A stretch of DNA of 64,000 bases from Terrihalobacillus insolitus (GCF_028416575.1 NZ_JAMQKB010000010.1:53960-117959); one strand, 5' to 3'; shown: positions 8,634 through 19,326, numbered from the stretch's first letter. Translations and numbers: made by a program. The notes: generated by a model from the sequence alone, not told the origin.

Positions 8634-8668
8634 GACCGTTCCATGTATCAGCATGGGCGGTCTTTATT
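8634..8668 (+). terminator. Hairpin in the antisense region of the toxin locus
   Basis: GACCGTTCCATG pairs imperfectly with CATGGGCGGTC, followed by TTTATT. It is preceded by a small GCCCCTCTTGATGGGG hairpin. A similar pair of hairpins lies beside the second toxin at 57.6 kb, suggesting a conserved antisense or 3' RNA. Confidence 0.5.
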
Positions 8669-9110
8669 AATGTATGCAATTATCATCTTTCTATGTTAAT
8701 TATACCACGAAATCAATGTTTGTACACATTGATTTTTTTACTTTTTTGTTCCTGCAGTAGCATTTTTAAGCCGACATCAGACGTAATCTGTTTTTGTATG
8801 AATTCTTACCCCCCTAGTACTAGAAACAGGGTAAACCTGTACGGACATGGAGAGTATCCAAAAGACATTTTTTTATTTAACAAGCACCCGTTTGAGGAAG
8901 ATAGGCAATCGGTTACAATAAACAACTTTCAATACTTAAATATTTAATTGCTAAATTTCAACATATACGTTACTATACAAATGTTGAAAGAAAATAATAG
9001 ATTTCCCCTTCCACTCTACCATTTTACACATTCCTTACTTACCTCCGAATCAACATCAAACCCAAGTACTTTTTGACTCATTAAAATCCCCTCCAAAAGG
9101 ACGTGCTACC
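8669..9110. other. Gap without recognised gene
   Basis: Holds one clear hairpin with T run (AAATCAATG paired with CATTGATTT, 8710-8741). The 84-codon open frame on the plus strand has no family resemblance and I do not call it. The last 30 bases are the leader of the nuclease gene (AAAAGGACG before the ATG). Confidence 0.5.
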
Positions 9111-9764
9111 ATGCCACAATTTGAACAAGCTTTGAACGACTGGATTCAAAAAAACATTGCTGAAGAGAAGAATCACAGGAGACGAGAAATTTTACAGAAA
9201 GGATTAGGGCATGGAACCGTTGAATTTCTGCGGCTCATCTGGTTTCCAACCATCGGCAATTTCAATCATTTGTACCCTGAGTGGGAAGTTCGTGATTTCA
9301 ACAATGGTTACCGCTACCTTGATCTTGCCTACATGCCTGGTGGTGCTAAGGGTGGAATCGAGATTCAAGGATACGGCCCTCATGCCAGAGATCTGGATGT
9401 CAGAAGATTTAAAGATTTATGCTGGCGACATTCTTTGTTGGCTTTAGATGGTTGGACTTTTCTACCTATTGCTTATTTATCGATTAAAGAGGAGACTAAA
9501 CTATGCCAGCAGCTCCTCCTTGCTTTTATTGGCAAATTCATCTCGACTGATGCACCTTCACAGTTAACTTGGCTTGAAGCAGAAGTCATAAGATTTGCTC
9601 ACCGTACGTTACGTCCGATTACTCCACTTGAAGTTATGAATCACCTGAGGATAGGTGATCGCCAGACTAGACGCATCTTGCATAAACTTGTTGATTTACA
9701 ACTCCTAACCATTGCAAGCGGAAAAGAACGCGCACGGACTTATAAAATAACTAAGCTTTTTTGA
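9111..9764 (+). CDS. Vsr/DUF559-like PD-(D/E)XK nuclease with C-terminal winged helix
   Basis: 217 residues. The first ~130 fit a Vsr/DUF559-type nuclease: Glu38 in an N-terminal helix (GHGTVEFL), Asp71 (GYRYLDLAY), Glu84-Ile-Gln86 (KGGIEIQGYGPHARD), a helix ending before a Gly-Trp strand (LALDGWTFLPIAY). Residues 150-217 look like a winged helix (TPLEVMNHLRIGDRQTRRIL, then LVDLQLLT and a basic wing). No signal peptide or membrane segment. It stands alone, in the tdk-side gap, and its stop is 97 bp before an array of palindromic ~194-bp repeats. The family assignment is by motif reading only; substrate and role are unknown. Confidence 0.6.
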   Translation: MPQFEQALNDWIQKNIAEEKNHRRREILQKGLGHGTVEFLRLIWFPTIGNFNHLYPEWEVRDFNNGYRYLDLAYMPGGAKGGIEIQGYGPHARDLDVRRFKDLCWRHSLLALDGWTFLPIAYLSIKEETKLCQQLLLAFIGKFISTDAPSQLTWLEAEVIRFAHRTLRPITPLEVMNHLRIGDRQTRRILHKLVDLQLLTIASGKERARTYKITKLF

Positions 9765-9860
9765 CTGGTTCTTCTATAACAATCTATCTTCATTTTTTGT
9801 TTTTGGTTTTTTGGGCAACCCTATGCGTAAGCTGAAAAAGCCAGCCTGGGTAAATGCTAA

Positions 9861-10890
9861 GCGGACTGAGAGGCCGTTATTTTCAGTAATCGGGCTGTTT
9901 TCCATGGTTAAGCGGACTCACAGGCTCTTATTTGCTCTAATTGGGCTTATATTGGCTGGATTTTTGGCAATTAACGGCCTCTCAGTCCGCTAAACACTCC
10001 AAATCAGCGGTTTTTTGACGAATAGCGGCCTGTGAAGTCCGCTAAAATATGCTTGGCGGACTGAGAGGCCGTTATTTTCACATATCGGACTGTTTTCCTT
10101 GGTTAGGCGGACTCACAGACCCTTATTTGCTCTAATTGGGCTTATATTGGCTGGGTTTTTGGCAATTAACGGCCTCTCAGTCCGCTAAACACTCCAAATC
10201 AGCGGTTTTTTGACGAATAGCGGCCTGTGAGTCCGCTAAAATATGCTAAGCGGACTGAGAGGCCGTTATTTTCAGTAATCGGGCTGTTTTCCATGGTTAA
10301 GCGGACTCACAGGCTCTTATTTGCTCTCATTGGGCATTTATTGGCTGGATTTTTGGCAATTAACGGCCTCTCAGTCCGCTAAACACTCCAAATCAGTGGT
10401 TTTTTGACGAATAAGAGCCTCTCAGTCCGCTAAAATATGCTAGGCGGACTGAGAGGCCGTTATTTTCACATATCGGGCTGTTTTCCATGGCTAAGCGGAC
10501 TCACAGGCTCTTATTTGCTCTAATTGGGCTTATATTGGCTGGTTTTTTGGCAATTAACGGCCTCTCAGTCCGCTAAACACTCCAAATCAGTGGTTTTTTG
10601 ACGAATAAGAGCCTCTCAGTCCGCTAAAATATGCTAGGCGGACTCAGAGGCCGTTATTTTCACATATCGGACTGTTTTCCTTGGTTAAGCGGACTCACAG
10701 ACCCTTATTTGCTCTAATTGGGCTTATATTGGCTGGATTTTTGGCAATTAACGGCCTCTCAGTCCGCTAAACACTCCATATCAGTGGTTTTTTGACGAAT
10801 AGCGGCCTCTCAGTCCGCTAAAAATGCTAGGCGGACTCAGAGGCCGTTATTTTCACAAACCGCTTGGCTAGGCGGACTCACACGCTCTCA
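9861..10890. repeat. Family D array 1: five ~194-bp units of paired 19-bp motifs
   Basis: Units start at 9861, 10056, 10250, 10444 and 10638, with a decayed sixth at 10831 (periods 193-195). Each full unit carries four copies of a 19-bp motif. In order these are GCGGACTGAGAGGCCGTTA (forward), GCGGACTCACAGGCTCTTA (forward), TAACGGCCTCTCAGTCCGC (reverse), TAGCGGCCTGTGAGTCCGC (reverse). Site 1 pairs perfectly with site 3 and site 2 largely with site 4, an interleaved topology. The sequence between motifs is also conserved between units. No coding capacity. Confidence 0.9.
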
Positions 10891-10978
10891 TTTCTATAAA
10901 AATCCATGGCTAAGCGGGACATTGGCGATGCAATAATGGAACAAATGTCCGCTCGACTCAAAATAAAATTTCAACAAA

Positions 10979-11599
10979 TTAATTGGATACACTCGAAATG
11001 CTAAGATTTAGCGGTTGCCTGGGTCTATTTGGTACTTCATGGTGATGGCGGCATCTTGGTTCGTATGATTCAGAAGCACCTACTAAAATAATTGGATCAT
11101 CGTAAGAGGCAGGTTGTCCATTTAGTAATCGCTGTGTTCTACTGGCAGGCGATCCACAGACTGGACAAATCGCATTTAGTTTTGAAACGGATTCACTGAG
11201 AGCCATTAACTTAGGCATTGGTCCAAATGGTTCACCGCGAAAATCGGTATCCAGTCCTGCTACAATAACACGGTGGCCATAGTTCGCTAGTTCATCAACG
11301 ATCTCAACAATTTGATCATCAAAAAACTGTATTTCATCAATACCAATGACATCAATGTCTTGATCTATATTTTTTAAAATATCCTTTGATCTGTCTACAG
11401 GAATGGCCAAAAAAGAATTACCATTATGTGAGACGACGGATTCTTCTGCAAATCTATTGTCTATCATAGGTTTAAATACTCGTACTGTCAGGTTCCCATA
11501 TGTAGCACGTCGGACCCGGCGTATTAATTCCTCTGACTTACCTGAAAACATACTACCGCATATCACTTCTACCCATCCACTTTGCTTCATGACATACAC
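10979..11599 (-). CDS. tdk: Thymidine kinase
   Basis: Phosphorylates thymidine with ATP for salvage. 206 residues, GTG start behind GGAGAG. Walker A is [10 protein letters not shown], Walker B/lasso region is [11 protein letters not shown]. The zinc site is formed by [13 protein letters not shown] plus the C-terminal CRHHH. The start [15 protein letters not shown] is nearly the same as in other bacilli. Transcribed alone; a family A element separates it from rpmE. Confidence 0.97.
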   Translation of the reverse strand: MYVMKQSGWVEVICGSMFSGKSEELIRRVRRATYGNLTVRVFKPMIDNRFAEESVVSHNGNSFLAIPVDRSKDILKNIDQDIDVIGIDEIQFFDDQIVEIVDELANYGHRVIVAGLDTDFRGEPFGPMPKLMALSESVSKLNAICPVCGSPASRTQRLLNGQPASYDDPIILVGASESYEPRCRHHHEVPNRPRQPLNLSISSVSN

Positions 11600-11657
11600 G
11601 ATCGGGTCTCTCCTTCCAAAGCTAAACAGTGTCTATTATCTATTACTATAACGTATA

Positions 11658-12057
11658 AGAGGTTGTTCAAAAAGTCACCAAATGATAAGCAGCGCATCTC
11701 GGGCCCACACGATGTGGGTCATGCAGGCGTTGCCACAGGACGTGGCGGTCTTAGCCTGTATTCCTTAAATGGCTTGTTTTTCCGTTCCTTGGAAAAGAAA
11801 CCCGCTTTTCCTGCGTGCGAAGTATATTCAGGGAAGCATTCCTTTTGCTCACGTATTAAAAGCATATCCTCAGAAAAAGAAGAACACTTTTTCTTCGTGC
11901 GAGGTAATGCTTTCGAAGCAACAAGCTTTCGCTGCGCTACTCAAAACTACGCCGCCTTGACCTGCTTGCGACGCACAGGACGTGCTAGTGTCGACGTTGC
12001 CACAGGACGTGGCGACATTAGTCGACCTTCTAATTTGCCGACTTTTTGAACACGCAC
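11658..12057 (+). repeat. Family A MITE-like element, copy A2 (longest, 400 bp)
   Basis: Same ends as A1 (GAGGTTGTTCAAAAAGTC and GACTTTTTGAACACGCAC) with a perfect 5-bp TATAA duplication on both flanks. It carries two extra modules: a GGGCCCACACGATGTGGG hairpin block shared with A4, and an AGAAGAACACTTTTTCTTCG block shared with A3 and A5. Confidence 0.88.
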
Positions 12058-12070
12058 TATAAGGGCATAA

Positions 12071-12103
12071 AAAACAGGCAAGTGTTAGACATTTTGCCTG
12101 TTT
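12071..12103 (-). terminator. Terminator of rpmE2
   Basis: AAACAGGCAA pairs with TTGCCTGTTT around a 12-base loop; on the minus strand it is followed by TTTTTTAT. Confidence 0.85.
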
Positions 12104-12137
12104 CTTCATACTTATGGAATTAAATTGATTCGTTTCT

Positions 12138-12383
12138 TTATCCAAGATTATATTTTTTCTTAAAGCGATCTACACGGCCACCAGCTTTATCAGCTTTTTG
12201 TTTCCCAGTATAAAATGGGTGTGAAGCTGAACTGATTTCAACACGGATTAACGGGTATGAGTTCCCATCTTCCCATTCGATTGTATCATTTGAGCTTTGT
12301 GTTGAACCACTTAAGAACTTGTAATCAGTACTTGTATCTAAAAATACAACTTTTTGGTACTTAGGATGAAGTCCTTCCTTCAT
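12138..12383 (-). CDS. rpmE2: 50S ribosomal protein L31, type B
   Basis: 81 residues with the L31 core ([19 protein letters not shown], then [13 protein letters not shown] and [11 protein letters not shown]). It has no cysteines, so the CxxC zinc site of type A L31 is absent; this is the zinc-independent type B form. It sits next to rho, where B. subtilis has the zinc-binding rpmE. The leader region upstream shows no obvious Zur box. Confidence 0.95.
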   Translation of the reverse strand: MKEGLHPKYQKVVFLDTSTDYKFLSGSTQSSNDTIEWEDGNSYPLIRVEISSASHPFYTGKQKADKAGGRVDRFKKKYNLG

Positions 12384-12587
12384 GTCTTTCCACTCCTTTA
12401 TGCCCTGAATCCCATAGAAACAGAGTTAATTGTGCAAAAAATGCGAGTAACACATCTTTTTACTAGTCAGTTCGATGCATGTTAAACCTTGAATCACATA
12501 AAATGATTATAACAGTGCCATTTTTTGATTGCAAGTATTGATTTAACCGATTTACGTTTCGTGTCTGGATAACGGATCATGCAGCGA

Positions 12588-13877
12588 TTAGGAGCCCCTT
12601 CGATTCATCCCTTTTCGCTTCATTTCTTCTTCAATACTTTGGAAGAATTCTTCGTTATTTTTAGAAGCCTTTATTTTGCGTAAAAAACGCTCAAGAAAGT
12701 CTGGTGAATCCTGCATCGTCTTACGGATTGCCCATACTTTGTCTAGATGTGATTTCTCTAATAGAAGCTCTTCCTTACGTGTACCAGACTTCAATATGTC
12801 GATTGCAGGGAAAATTCGGCGTTGGGCAAGGCTTCTATCCAAGTGAAGCTCCATGTTTCCAGTGCCTTTGAATTCCTCATAAATTACTTCGTCCATTCGT
12901 GAACCAGTTTCGACGAGTGCAGTTGCTAAAATAGTGAAGCTTCCGCCCTCCTCGATGTTCCGAGCTGCACCAAAAAATCGCTTTGGTCGGTGAAATGCTG
13001 CAGGATCGATACCACCTGAAAGCGTCCGCCCACTCGGAGGAATAACGAGGTTATAGGCCCGTGCTAATCTCGTAATACTATCCATTAAAATGACAACATC
13101 TTTTTTGTGTTCCACTAGTCGCATCGCGCGTTCTAAAACAAGCTCTGCTACTTTAATATGGTTTTCTGGAACCTCATCAAAGGTGGAACTGACAACGTCC
13201 ACATTCGAATTGACAGAACGCTCAATGTCGGTTACTTCTTCTGGACGCTCGTCCACTAGTAAAATGATCAGTTTTGTATCTGGATGATTTGTCGAGATAC
13301 TATTCGCTATTTGTTTCAGGAGCATCGTTTTACCTGCTTTAGGCGGTGCAACAATTAGTCCACGCTGTCCAAAGCCTACCGGTGTCATTAAGTCAATAAT
13401 TCTGGTTGACACTTTTTTTGATTCTGTTTCCAGTTGCATGATGCGGTCTGGGTATAACGGGGTTAGGGCAGGATAATGCACACGTTCCTTAGCAATTTCT
13501 GGATCTTCTCCATTTACTGCGTCGACGTGCAACAGACCGTAATATCGTTCATTCTCTTTTGGCGGACGTACCTTACCAGAAACCTTGTCTCCATTCCGCA
13601 AGTCAAAACGTCGAATCTGAGATGCAGAAATATAAATGTCCTCTGCACTTGGAGAATAGTTGATCGGTCGGAGGAATCCAAATCCTTCTGACTGAATAAT
13701 TTCTAAAATGCCATCCATGAACAAAAAACCGTCTTTTTCAGCTTGTGCTTTTAAAATAGCAAAAATAAGCTCTCTCTTTGTCAATTTCGCATAATACGAA
13801 ACCTTGTATTCTCTGGCTCTCGCATAGAGTTCCTTTAAAGTTAGTGTCTCTAATTGAGAAATTGTTAGTTCAGCCAC
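12588..13877 (-). CDS. rho: Transcription termination factor Rho
   Basis: Hexameric RNA-dependent helicase that ends transcription. 429 residues. The N-terminal helical domain ([20 protein letters not shown]) is followed by the cold-shock-like RNA-binding domain ([17 protein letters not shown]) and the ATPase with Walker A ([14 protein letters not shown]), Walker B ([18 protein letters not shown]), the Q-loop and R-loop ([20 protein letters not shown]). Usual Bacillus size. Confidence 0.98.
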   Translation of the reverse strand: MAELTISQLETLTLKELYARAREYKVSYYAKLTKRELIFAILKAQAEKDGFLFMDGILEIIQSEGFGFLRPINYSPSAEDIYISASQIRRFDLRNGDKVSGKVRPPKENERYYGLLHVDAVNGEDPEIAKERVHYPALTPLYPDRIMQLETESKKVSTRIIDLMTPVGFGQRGLIVAPPKAGKTMLLKQIANSISTNHPDTKLIILLVDERPEEVTDIERSVNSNVDVVSSTFDEVPENHIKVAELVLERAMRLVEHKKDVVILMDSITRLARAYNLVIPPSGRTLSGGIDPAAFHRPKRFFGAARNIEEGGSFTILATALVETGSRMDEVIYEEFKGTGNMELHLDRSLAQRRIFPAIDILKSGTRKEELLLEKSHLDKVWAIRKTMQDSPDFLERFLRKIKASKNNEEFFQSIEEEMKRKGMNRRGS

Positions 13878-14495
13878 AAAATCACCACACCTATTAATTT
13901 TTTTAGTCGTTTGTTTATTTTAAAAAACTCGGCCATCTTAATGCCTTCGTGTTTATCTTTAAGAGAATAACATACTACTGTAACGCGTGATCGTTCTTTT
14001 TATTCCATTAACGGTTTTGATCGCGAGTTTGAATTGAAGTACTTTTGGATAGGGGTTTTCTATTTGTTCTAACGGTGATACAGGGGTTTTATTCATCTTA
14101 GCAAGCATAAATGTTGGAAAAATACCCATTCCAAGAAACAAAGAAGGCACAAAAACGATAGAATAGAAGTTTTATGTTTTCACAATTAGGGTTACCAAAT
14201 TTTTTTCTCTTTAAACATCACCATAGCGAACTCATTTCAGCATCAACTAAACACAATATTACCTTTTTAACTTGGATTATTCAAGATTTATTTAAATATT
14301 AATAAAAAAAATGCAAATTTCGTATGAATACTTGTGCGTTGTCTCTCCATTTTTTGAAGTGAACACACTCTTCACTCATGTATTTGTGGGAGTGAGCACA
14401 TCCTTCTTCATAGGAAAATGGAAAAGGAAGCCCACTACTAGTTGGCTCCCTTTCTCCACTGTTATGGTTTGGGTAAACGGACCTATCAAGAAAGT
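13878..14495. other. 618-bp gap between rho and glpX
   Basis: Contains the glpX terminator (14423-14455), a GCGAACTCATTTCAGC fragment of repeat family C near 14227, and a CTCTTCACTC/GGAGTGAG hairpin near 14368. A 63-codon minus-strand frame at 13959-14150 has no ribosome site or family resemblance, so I do not call it. Confidence 0.5.
14423..14455 (-). terminator. Terminator of glpX
   Basis: AAAGGAAGCC pairs with GGCTCCCTTT (one mismatch) around an 11-base loop. Confidence 0.65.
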
Positions 14496-15461
14496 TTACT
14501 TTATGACTAGGTTTGGCTTCTTTTTCAAGCTGTGTTCGCCATCGATAAAGCGTACTGTACCACTTTTCGCACGCATAATGACTGTTTGTGTGGTTGCTTT
14601 TGTCCCTTTAAACTGAACGCCTTTTAATAGTTCACCATCTGTTACACCTGTTGCGGCAAAGATTGCGTCGTCGCCACCACAGAAATCTTCCATGTAAAGG
14701 ACACGGTTCATATCATCAATGCCCATTTTTTCACAGCGTAATTTTTCTTCATCATTAGACGGCATCAATTTCCCTTGGATTTCACCACCAAGACATTTTA
14801 GTGCAACTGCTGCTAAAACACCCTCAGGGGCACCACCAATACCAAACATGATGTCTACTCCAGTGTCGTCAAAAGCAGTGTTAATGGCTGCGGCGACATC
14901 TCCATCAGAAATCAGTTTAATACGCGCTCCTGCTTCCCGAATTTCATCAATCATCTTTTCATGGCGTTTCCGATTCAGCACAACGGCGACTAAATCTTCA
15001 ATGTCTTTATTTTTCGCTTTTGCTACTGCTCGCAAATTGTCGGTAACAGAGGCATTAATATCGATCTTTCCAACTGCTTCTGGCCCAACAGCAATCTTAT
15101 CCATGTACATGTCGGGTGCATGCAATAAGCGACCGTGATCCGCAATTGCAATTACTGCCAATGCATTCCATGTACCTTGTGCAACAATGTTGGTTCCTTC
15201 TAGGGGATCAACTGCCACATCCACTCTAGGTCCGTATCCGTTGCCAAGCCTTTCCCCGATATATAGCATCGGAGCCTCATCCATTTCCCCTTCTCCGATT
15301 ACAACAGTTCCTTTCATCGGAATCGTATCGAATACAGCGCGCATTGCGCTAGTTGCGGCATCATCTGCTTCTTCCTTCTTTCCTCTCCCCATCCATCGTG
15401 CGGAAGACAATGCTGCCGCCTCGGTCACTCGAACTAATTCCATTGATAAGCTTCTTTCCAT
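14496..15461 (-). CDS. glpX: Fructose-1,6-bisphosphatase, class II
   Basis: Hydrolyses fructose-1,6-bisphosphate to fructose-6-phosphate in gluconeogenesis. 321 residues from the ATG at 15461 ([16 protein letters not shown]), seven bases after GGGGAGG; an ATG six bases earlier touches the site. Metal and substrate motifs seen are [18 protein letters not shown] and the [12 protein letters not shown] loop. It neighbours fba and the transaldolase, forming a sugar phosphate cluster. Confidence 0.96.
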   Translation of the reverse strand: MERSLSMELVRVTEAAALSSARWMGRGKKEEADDAATSAMRAVFDTIPMKGTVVIGEGEMDEAPMLYIGERLGNGYGPRVDVAVDPLEGTNIVAQGTWNALAVIAIADHGRLLHAPDMYMDKIAVGPEAVGKIDINASVTDNLRAVAKAKNKDIEDLVAVVLNRKRHEKMIDEIREAGARIKLISDGDVAAAINTAFDDTGVDIMFGIGGAPEGVLAAVALKCLGGEIQGKLMPSNDEEKLRCEKMGIDDMNRVLYMEDFCGGDDAIFAATGVTDGELLKGVQFKGTKATTQTVIMRAKSGTVRFIDGEHSLKKKPNLVIK

Positions 15462-15538
15462 GGTCATTCCTCCCCGTAAATTATTCCCCCATCTCCATGG
15501 AAGCCTTTAAAATACGTCCATTCCTTACTATAACCTCT

Positions 15539-16825
15539 TTAAGAATTCTGAAATTGCTCTACTTCTTCTCGTGACATTTCTTCACGCCAAATTTTTGCTC
15601 CCATACTTGTCAGCTTGTCTGTTATATGTTCATATCCGCGTTCAATGTGCTCTATACCAGTAACTTCCGTAATTCCATCTGCCATTAGGCCGGCAATGAT
15701 TAACGCTGCACCAGCCCGGAGATCGCTTGCCTTTACCTTTGCACCTTCCAGCTGAACAGGACCTGAAACAATGGCTGAGCCACCTTCAACCTTTATTTTG
15801 GCGTTCATGCGTCTCAGTTCATCGATGTGTTTAAAACGAGCTTGGTAAATCGTGTCTGTTACGACTCCCGTACCGGTTGCTCGTGTTAACAATGATGTAA
15901 ACGGCTGCTGTAGATCTGTTGGAAAACCAGGATGTACGAGTGTTTTGATATCAACACTTTTTATGTTTTTTCTAGGGCGAATTAATAATTGCTCATCACC
16001 CTCTTCAATCGAGATTCCCATTTCTCGAAGTTTTGCCAGAACAGACTCCAAGTGCTGGGGAATAACATTATCAATTAGCACTTCTTCGCCTTGAGCAGCA
16101 GCCATGATGGTATAGGTTCCTGCTTCAATTCGGTCTGGAATAATCGTGTGTGTACAGCCTGACAATGTTTCGCATCCCTCAATCCGAATTACATCTGTAC
16201 CAGCACCTTTGATCTTTGCTCCCATACTCGTAAGTATTGTAGCGACATCGATAATTTCTGGTTCCTTTGCCGCATTTTCGATAATCGTCTTTCCTTTTGC
16301 CTTAACGGCTGCTAGCATAATGTTGATCGTAGCTCCTACACTAACAACGTCTAAATAAATACGAGCACCTCTTAATTCGTTGGCACGGAGGTAGATTGCC
16401 CCCTGCTCATTTGTCACTTGTGCACCTAATGCCTCAAAGCCTTTTATGTGCTGATCGATCGGGCGTGGTCCAAGATGACAGCCCCCTGGTAGACCAATCA
16501 CAGCTTTTTTAAAACGCCCCAGCATAGCCCCCATGAAATAATAGGAGGCACGAAGTTTTTTTACTTTTCCATTTGGAAGTGGCATAGCCGTCATTTTTGA
16601 TGGGTCAATATGGATCGTTTGATCATCCCATGTCACTGTACCACCGATTTCTTCTAATAGGTTTCCTAATATTCCAACGTCTGAGATTCTAGGCAGCCCT
16701 TCAATTGTTACGGTTGAGTCAGCTAAAATGGCAGCAGGCAATAGCGCTACTGCACTATTTTTTGCACCGCTAATTCTTACTTGTCCATTTAAAGGATTGC
16801 CACCTTCAACTAGTATTTTTTGCAT
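15539..16825 (-). CDS. murA2: UDP-N-acetylglucosamine 1-carboxyvinyltransferase (MurA2/MurZ)
   Basis: First committed step of peptidoglycan synthesis: transfers enolpyruvate from PEP to UDP-GlcNAc. 428 residues in the two-domain inside-out fold. The catalytic Cys lies in [17 protein letters not shown]. Other conserved parts are [16 protein letters not shown] at the N-terminus, PDRIEAGTY and [12 protein letters not shown]. Position between glpX and the transaldolase identifies it as the second paralogue (B. subtilis MurAB). Confidence 0.95.
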   Translation of the reverse strand: MQKILVEGGNPLNGQVRISGAKNSAVALLPAAILADSTVTIEGLPRISDVGILGNLLEEIGGTVTWDDQTIHIDPSKMTAMPLPNGKVKKLRASYYFMGAMLGRFKKAVIGLPGGCHLGPRPIDQHIKGFEALGAQVTNEQGAIYLRANELRGARIYLDVVSVGATINIMLAAVKAKGKTIIENAAKEPEIIDVATILTSMGAKIKGAGTDVIRIEGCETLSGCTHTIIPDRIEAGTYTIMAAAQGEEVLIDNVIPQHLESVLAKLREMGISIEEGDEQLLIRPRKNIKSVDIKTLVHPGFPTDLQQPFTSLLTRATGTGVVTDTIYQARFKHIDELRRMNAKIKVEGGSAIVSGPVQLEGAKVKASDLRAGAALIIAGLMADGITEVTGIEHIERGYEHITDKLTSMGAKIWREEMSREEVEQFQNS

Positions 16826-16919
16826 AAGGAACTCCTCGCTTTTAGAGATTGTTCACATATTTTTGAGTGTGGGCTTAGTTTGCACAATTTTACCAAAACA
16901 ATACGAATAAATTTTGCTC

Positions 16920-17561
16920 TTATTTGCGATTATTCCAATCTGCTAGGAATTTCTCAATACCTTGATCTGTTAAGGGGTGTTTAACGAGTTGTCCTAGTAT
17001 ATTAAATGGTACTGTTGCAATATGCGCACCATTTAATGCAGCTTCTGTGACGTGAAGCGGGTGTCGAATGGATGCTGCAATTATTTGTGTATCAATACCA
17101 TGGCGGTCGAAAAGCTCAGAAATAGTCCCAACTAATTCCAATCCATTATGACCGATATCGTCAAGGCGACCTAAAAATGGAGATACATAGGTTGCCCCAG
17201 CTCTTGCAGCAAGTAGTGCTTGGTTTGGGTTAAAAATGAGTGTAACGTTTGTTTTAATATTAAGATCACTAAACGCTTTGACTGCTTTTAGTCCTTCAAG
17301 TGTCATTGGAACCTTTACGGTAATGTTTGGAGCAATGGCAGCCAGTTCCTTTCCTTCTTCAATCATTCCTTCTGCATCTTCGGCGATGACCTCTGCACTC
17401 ACTGACCCCGAAACTTCTGCGGTAATTTCTCTGAGCCGATCATGGAAAGATACGCCCTCTTTTGCAACAAGGCTTGGGTTTGTTGTTACCCCTGCTAAAA
17501 TACCTAAAGCGTTTGCCTCACGGATGTCATCAATATTTGCTGTATCAACGAAAAATTTCAT
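16920..17561 (-). CDS. tal: Transaldolase / fructose-6-phosphate aldolase-type (YwjH)
   Basis: 213 residues, a short TIM-barrel transaldolase of subfamily 3B. The Schiff-base lysine lies in NITVKVPMT; other motifs are [45 protein letters not shown] and [11 protein letters not shown]. Acts in the non-oxidative pentose phosphate pathway. Same order as B. subtilis between murA2 and fba. Confidence 0.95.
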   Translation of the reverse strand: MKFFVDTANIDDIREANALGILAGVTTNPSLVAKEGVSFHDRLREITAEVSGSVSAEVIAEDAEGMIEEGKELAAIAPNITVKVPMTLEGLKAVKAFSDLNIKTNVTLIFNPNQALLAARAGATYVSPFLGRLDDIGHNGLELVGTISELFDRHGIDTQIIAASIRHPLHVTEAALNGAHIATVPFNILGQLVKHPLTDQGIEKFLADWNNRK

Positions 17562-17651
17562 TGGAATACCTCCTCGTATTATAGAACGTCATACCTAATA
17601 ATCGGGTGCTTCCTATGTATCCTTTAGTGCAACACCGATTCTGATTGTGGA

Positions 17652-17683
17652 AAAGGAAACTGCCGAATTTAGCAGCTTCCTTT
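17652..17683 (-). terminator. Terminator of fba
   Basis: AAGGAAACTGC pairs with GCAGCTTCCTT around an eight-base loop, so the transaldolase gene is probably served by read-through or its own promoter. Confidence 0.75.
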
Positions 17684-17690
17684 CTTCTCA

Positions 17691-18548
17691 TTACGCTTGA
17701 TTGGAGGAACCAAACTCACGCATTTTCCCTATAACGGTTTCTTTAATTGCTTCTCTACCTGGCCCAAGATACTTTCTTGGATCATAAAGATCTGGTTTTT
17801 CGTTTAATACTTCGCGAACTCTTCTTGCTTGGGAAATCTGGTTATCTGTATTTACGTTCACTTTTGATGTCCCATAAGAAATGGCACGTTTTATATCTTT
17901 TGTTGGTATGCCTGTACCACCATGCAAGACAAGTGGTACACCACTCGCTGCGCCGATCTCTTCCATTTCTTTAAACCCAAGATTCGGTTCACCTTTGTAT
18001 GGTCCATGAACAGATCCTAGTGCTGGTGCAAGGCAGTCGATACCTGTACGCTCAACAAGTTCCTGACATTCTTTTGGATCTGCGTAAATGACACCATCTG
18101 CAATGACGTCATCCTCTTGACCACCAACTGTACCTAATTCTGCTTCAACGGATATTCCATGGATATGTGCTAATTCTACCACTTTAGAAGTAATCGCAAT
18201 ATTTTCTTCAAATGGACCGTGCGATGCATCAATCATAACAGAAGTAAATCCTGCTTGGATCGCTTTTGCGCATGCCTCAAAACTTGAGCCATGGTCAAGA
18301 TGGATGGCTACTGGCACGGTTGTACCGTATTCTTCCATTAAAGCTTTCACCATGGCTACAACGACACGAAATCCACCCATGTATTTACCAGCACCTTCTG
18401 ATACACCAAGGATAACTGGGGACTTTTCTTCTTCAGCAGCCTGTAAAATAGCTTGGGCATACTCCAAGTTGTTTAAATTAAATTGACCTACCGCATAGCT
18501 ATTTGCTTTGGCATCTTCAAGCATTTCCTTCATTGAGACAAGTGGCAT
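17691..18548 (-). CDS. fba: Fructose-bisphosphate aldolase, class II
   Basis: Cleaves fructose-1,6-bisphosphate to the triose phosphates, and the reverse. 285 residues from the ATG at 18548, which follows AAAGGAGGAATTATAGTA; the frame extends 33 bases upstream without a better site. Zinc ligands appear in [19 protein letters not shown] and [10 protein letters not shown]; the phosphate site is NVNTDNQ. Confidence 0.97.
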   Translation of the reverse strand: MPLVSMKEMLEDAKANSYAVGQFNLNNLEYAQAILQAAEEEKSPVILGVSEGAGKYMGGFRVVVAMVKALMEEYGTTVPVAIHLDHGSSFEACAKAIQAGFTSVMIDASHGPFEENIAITSKVVELAHIHGISVEAELGTVGGQEDDVIADGVIYADPKECQELVERTGIDCLAPALGSVHGPYKGEPNLGFKEMEEIGAASGVPLVLHGGTGIPTKDIKRAISYGTSKVNVNTDNQISQARRVREVLNEKPDLYDPRKYLGPGREAIKETVIGKMREFGSSNQA

Positions 18549-18690
18549 TACTATAATTCCTCCTTTTATGATTCCATTCACATAACAATTCTAATGATCG
18601 CACTTCAATATAAGAATACCAAGTACGATGGAAAGGTGCAACAATACAAGAAATAGGGCAGAGCTATTTATCTATTTTTTTCAACTTAGA

Positions 18691-19062
18691 TCAATCAGAT
18701 GCTTCGACGATTTTTTTTATTGTTTCACGAGCGTCTTCAATATTGAATGGCTTCGCAAATACGTCTTTCACCATATCAAAATTATCCTTCTCTCTTATCG
18801 CTTCTTCTGCAAGACCACTCATAATAATAACAGAAGTTTTGATCCCTCGTGCATCTAGTTCTTTTATTACTGTTGAGCCATCCATAATCGGCAACTTATA
18901 GTCGATAATAATAAGATCGGGTGGTTCTGTTGTAAGCACTTTGTCCAATGCTTGCTTCCCATTTTCAGCGGTAATAATCTCATAGCCTTCATTTTTCAGC
19001 ACTTCTTCTAAAAGTAAGCGAATTCCGGGTTGATCATCGACAATCATTACCTTTTTTTTCAT
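18691..19062 (-). CDS. spo0F: Sporulation phosphorelay response regulator Spo0F
   Basis: Single receiver domain that passes phosphate from sporulation kinases to Spo0B. 123 residues from the ATG at 19062, with AGGAAGGA upstream. The acidic pair is in MIVDDQPGIR, the phosphorylated Asp in LIIIDYKLPIMDG, the switch residue is Ser (VIIMSG) and the Lys is in FAKPF. No output domain follows. Ser replaces the Thr I remember for B. subtilis, a common exchange in receivers. Context between fba and pyrG agrees. Confidence 0.93.
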   Translation of the reverse strand: MKKKVMIVDDQPGIRLLLEEVLKNEGYEIITAENGKQALDKVLTTEPPDLIIIDYKLPIMDGSTVIKELDARGIKTSVIIMSGLAEEAIREKDNFDMVKDVFAKPFNIEDARETIKKIVEASD

Positions 19063-19108
19063 TATGTTCAATCCTTCCTAAACTATGTATATGTAAAGAA
19101 AACCATAA

Positions 19109-19326
19109 GAGGATGTTCAAAAAGTCACCAAATGATAAGCGGCGCATCTCTTCGTTGGCTTGTTTTTCCGTTACTCACGTATTAAAAGCATATCCTTAGA
19201 AAAAGAAGAACGCTTTTTCTTCGTGCGAGGTAATGCTTTCGAAGCAACAAGCTTTCGCTCCGTTACTCAAAACAGCGCCGCCTCGACCTGCTTGCTTCTA
19301 ATTTGTTGACTTTTTGAACACGCACT
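19109..19326 (+). repeat. Family A MITE-like element, copy A3
   Basis: Left end GAGGATGTTCAAAAAGTC, right end GACTTTTTGAACACGCAC. Flanks CATAA and TATAA differ at one base. It lacks the ACGTGGC modules of A1, A2 and A4 but has the AGAAGAACGCTTTTTCTTCG block. Confidence 0.85.

Noticed and set aside
8693..8947. 84-codon plus-strand frame
   Set aside because: No good start site or known family, and it crosses a hairpin with a T run.
9861..10890. CRISPR array
   Set aside because: The period is ~194 bp, spacers are conserved between units, and motifs occur in both orientations; no cas genes nearby.
13959..14150. 63-codon minus-strand frame between rho and glpX
   Set aside because: No Shine-Dalgarno and no recognisable domain.
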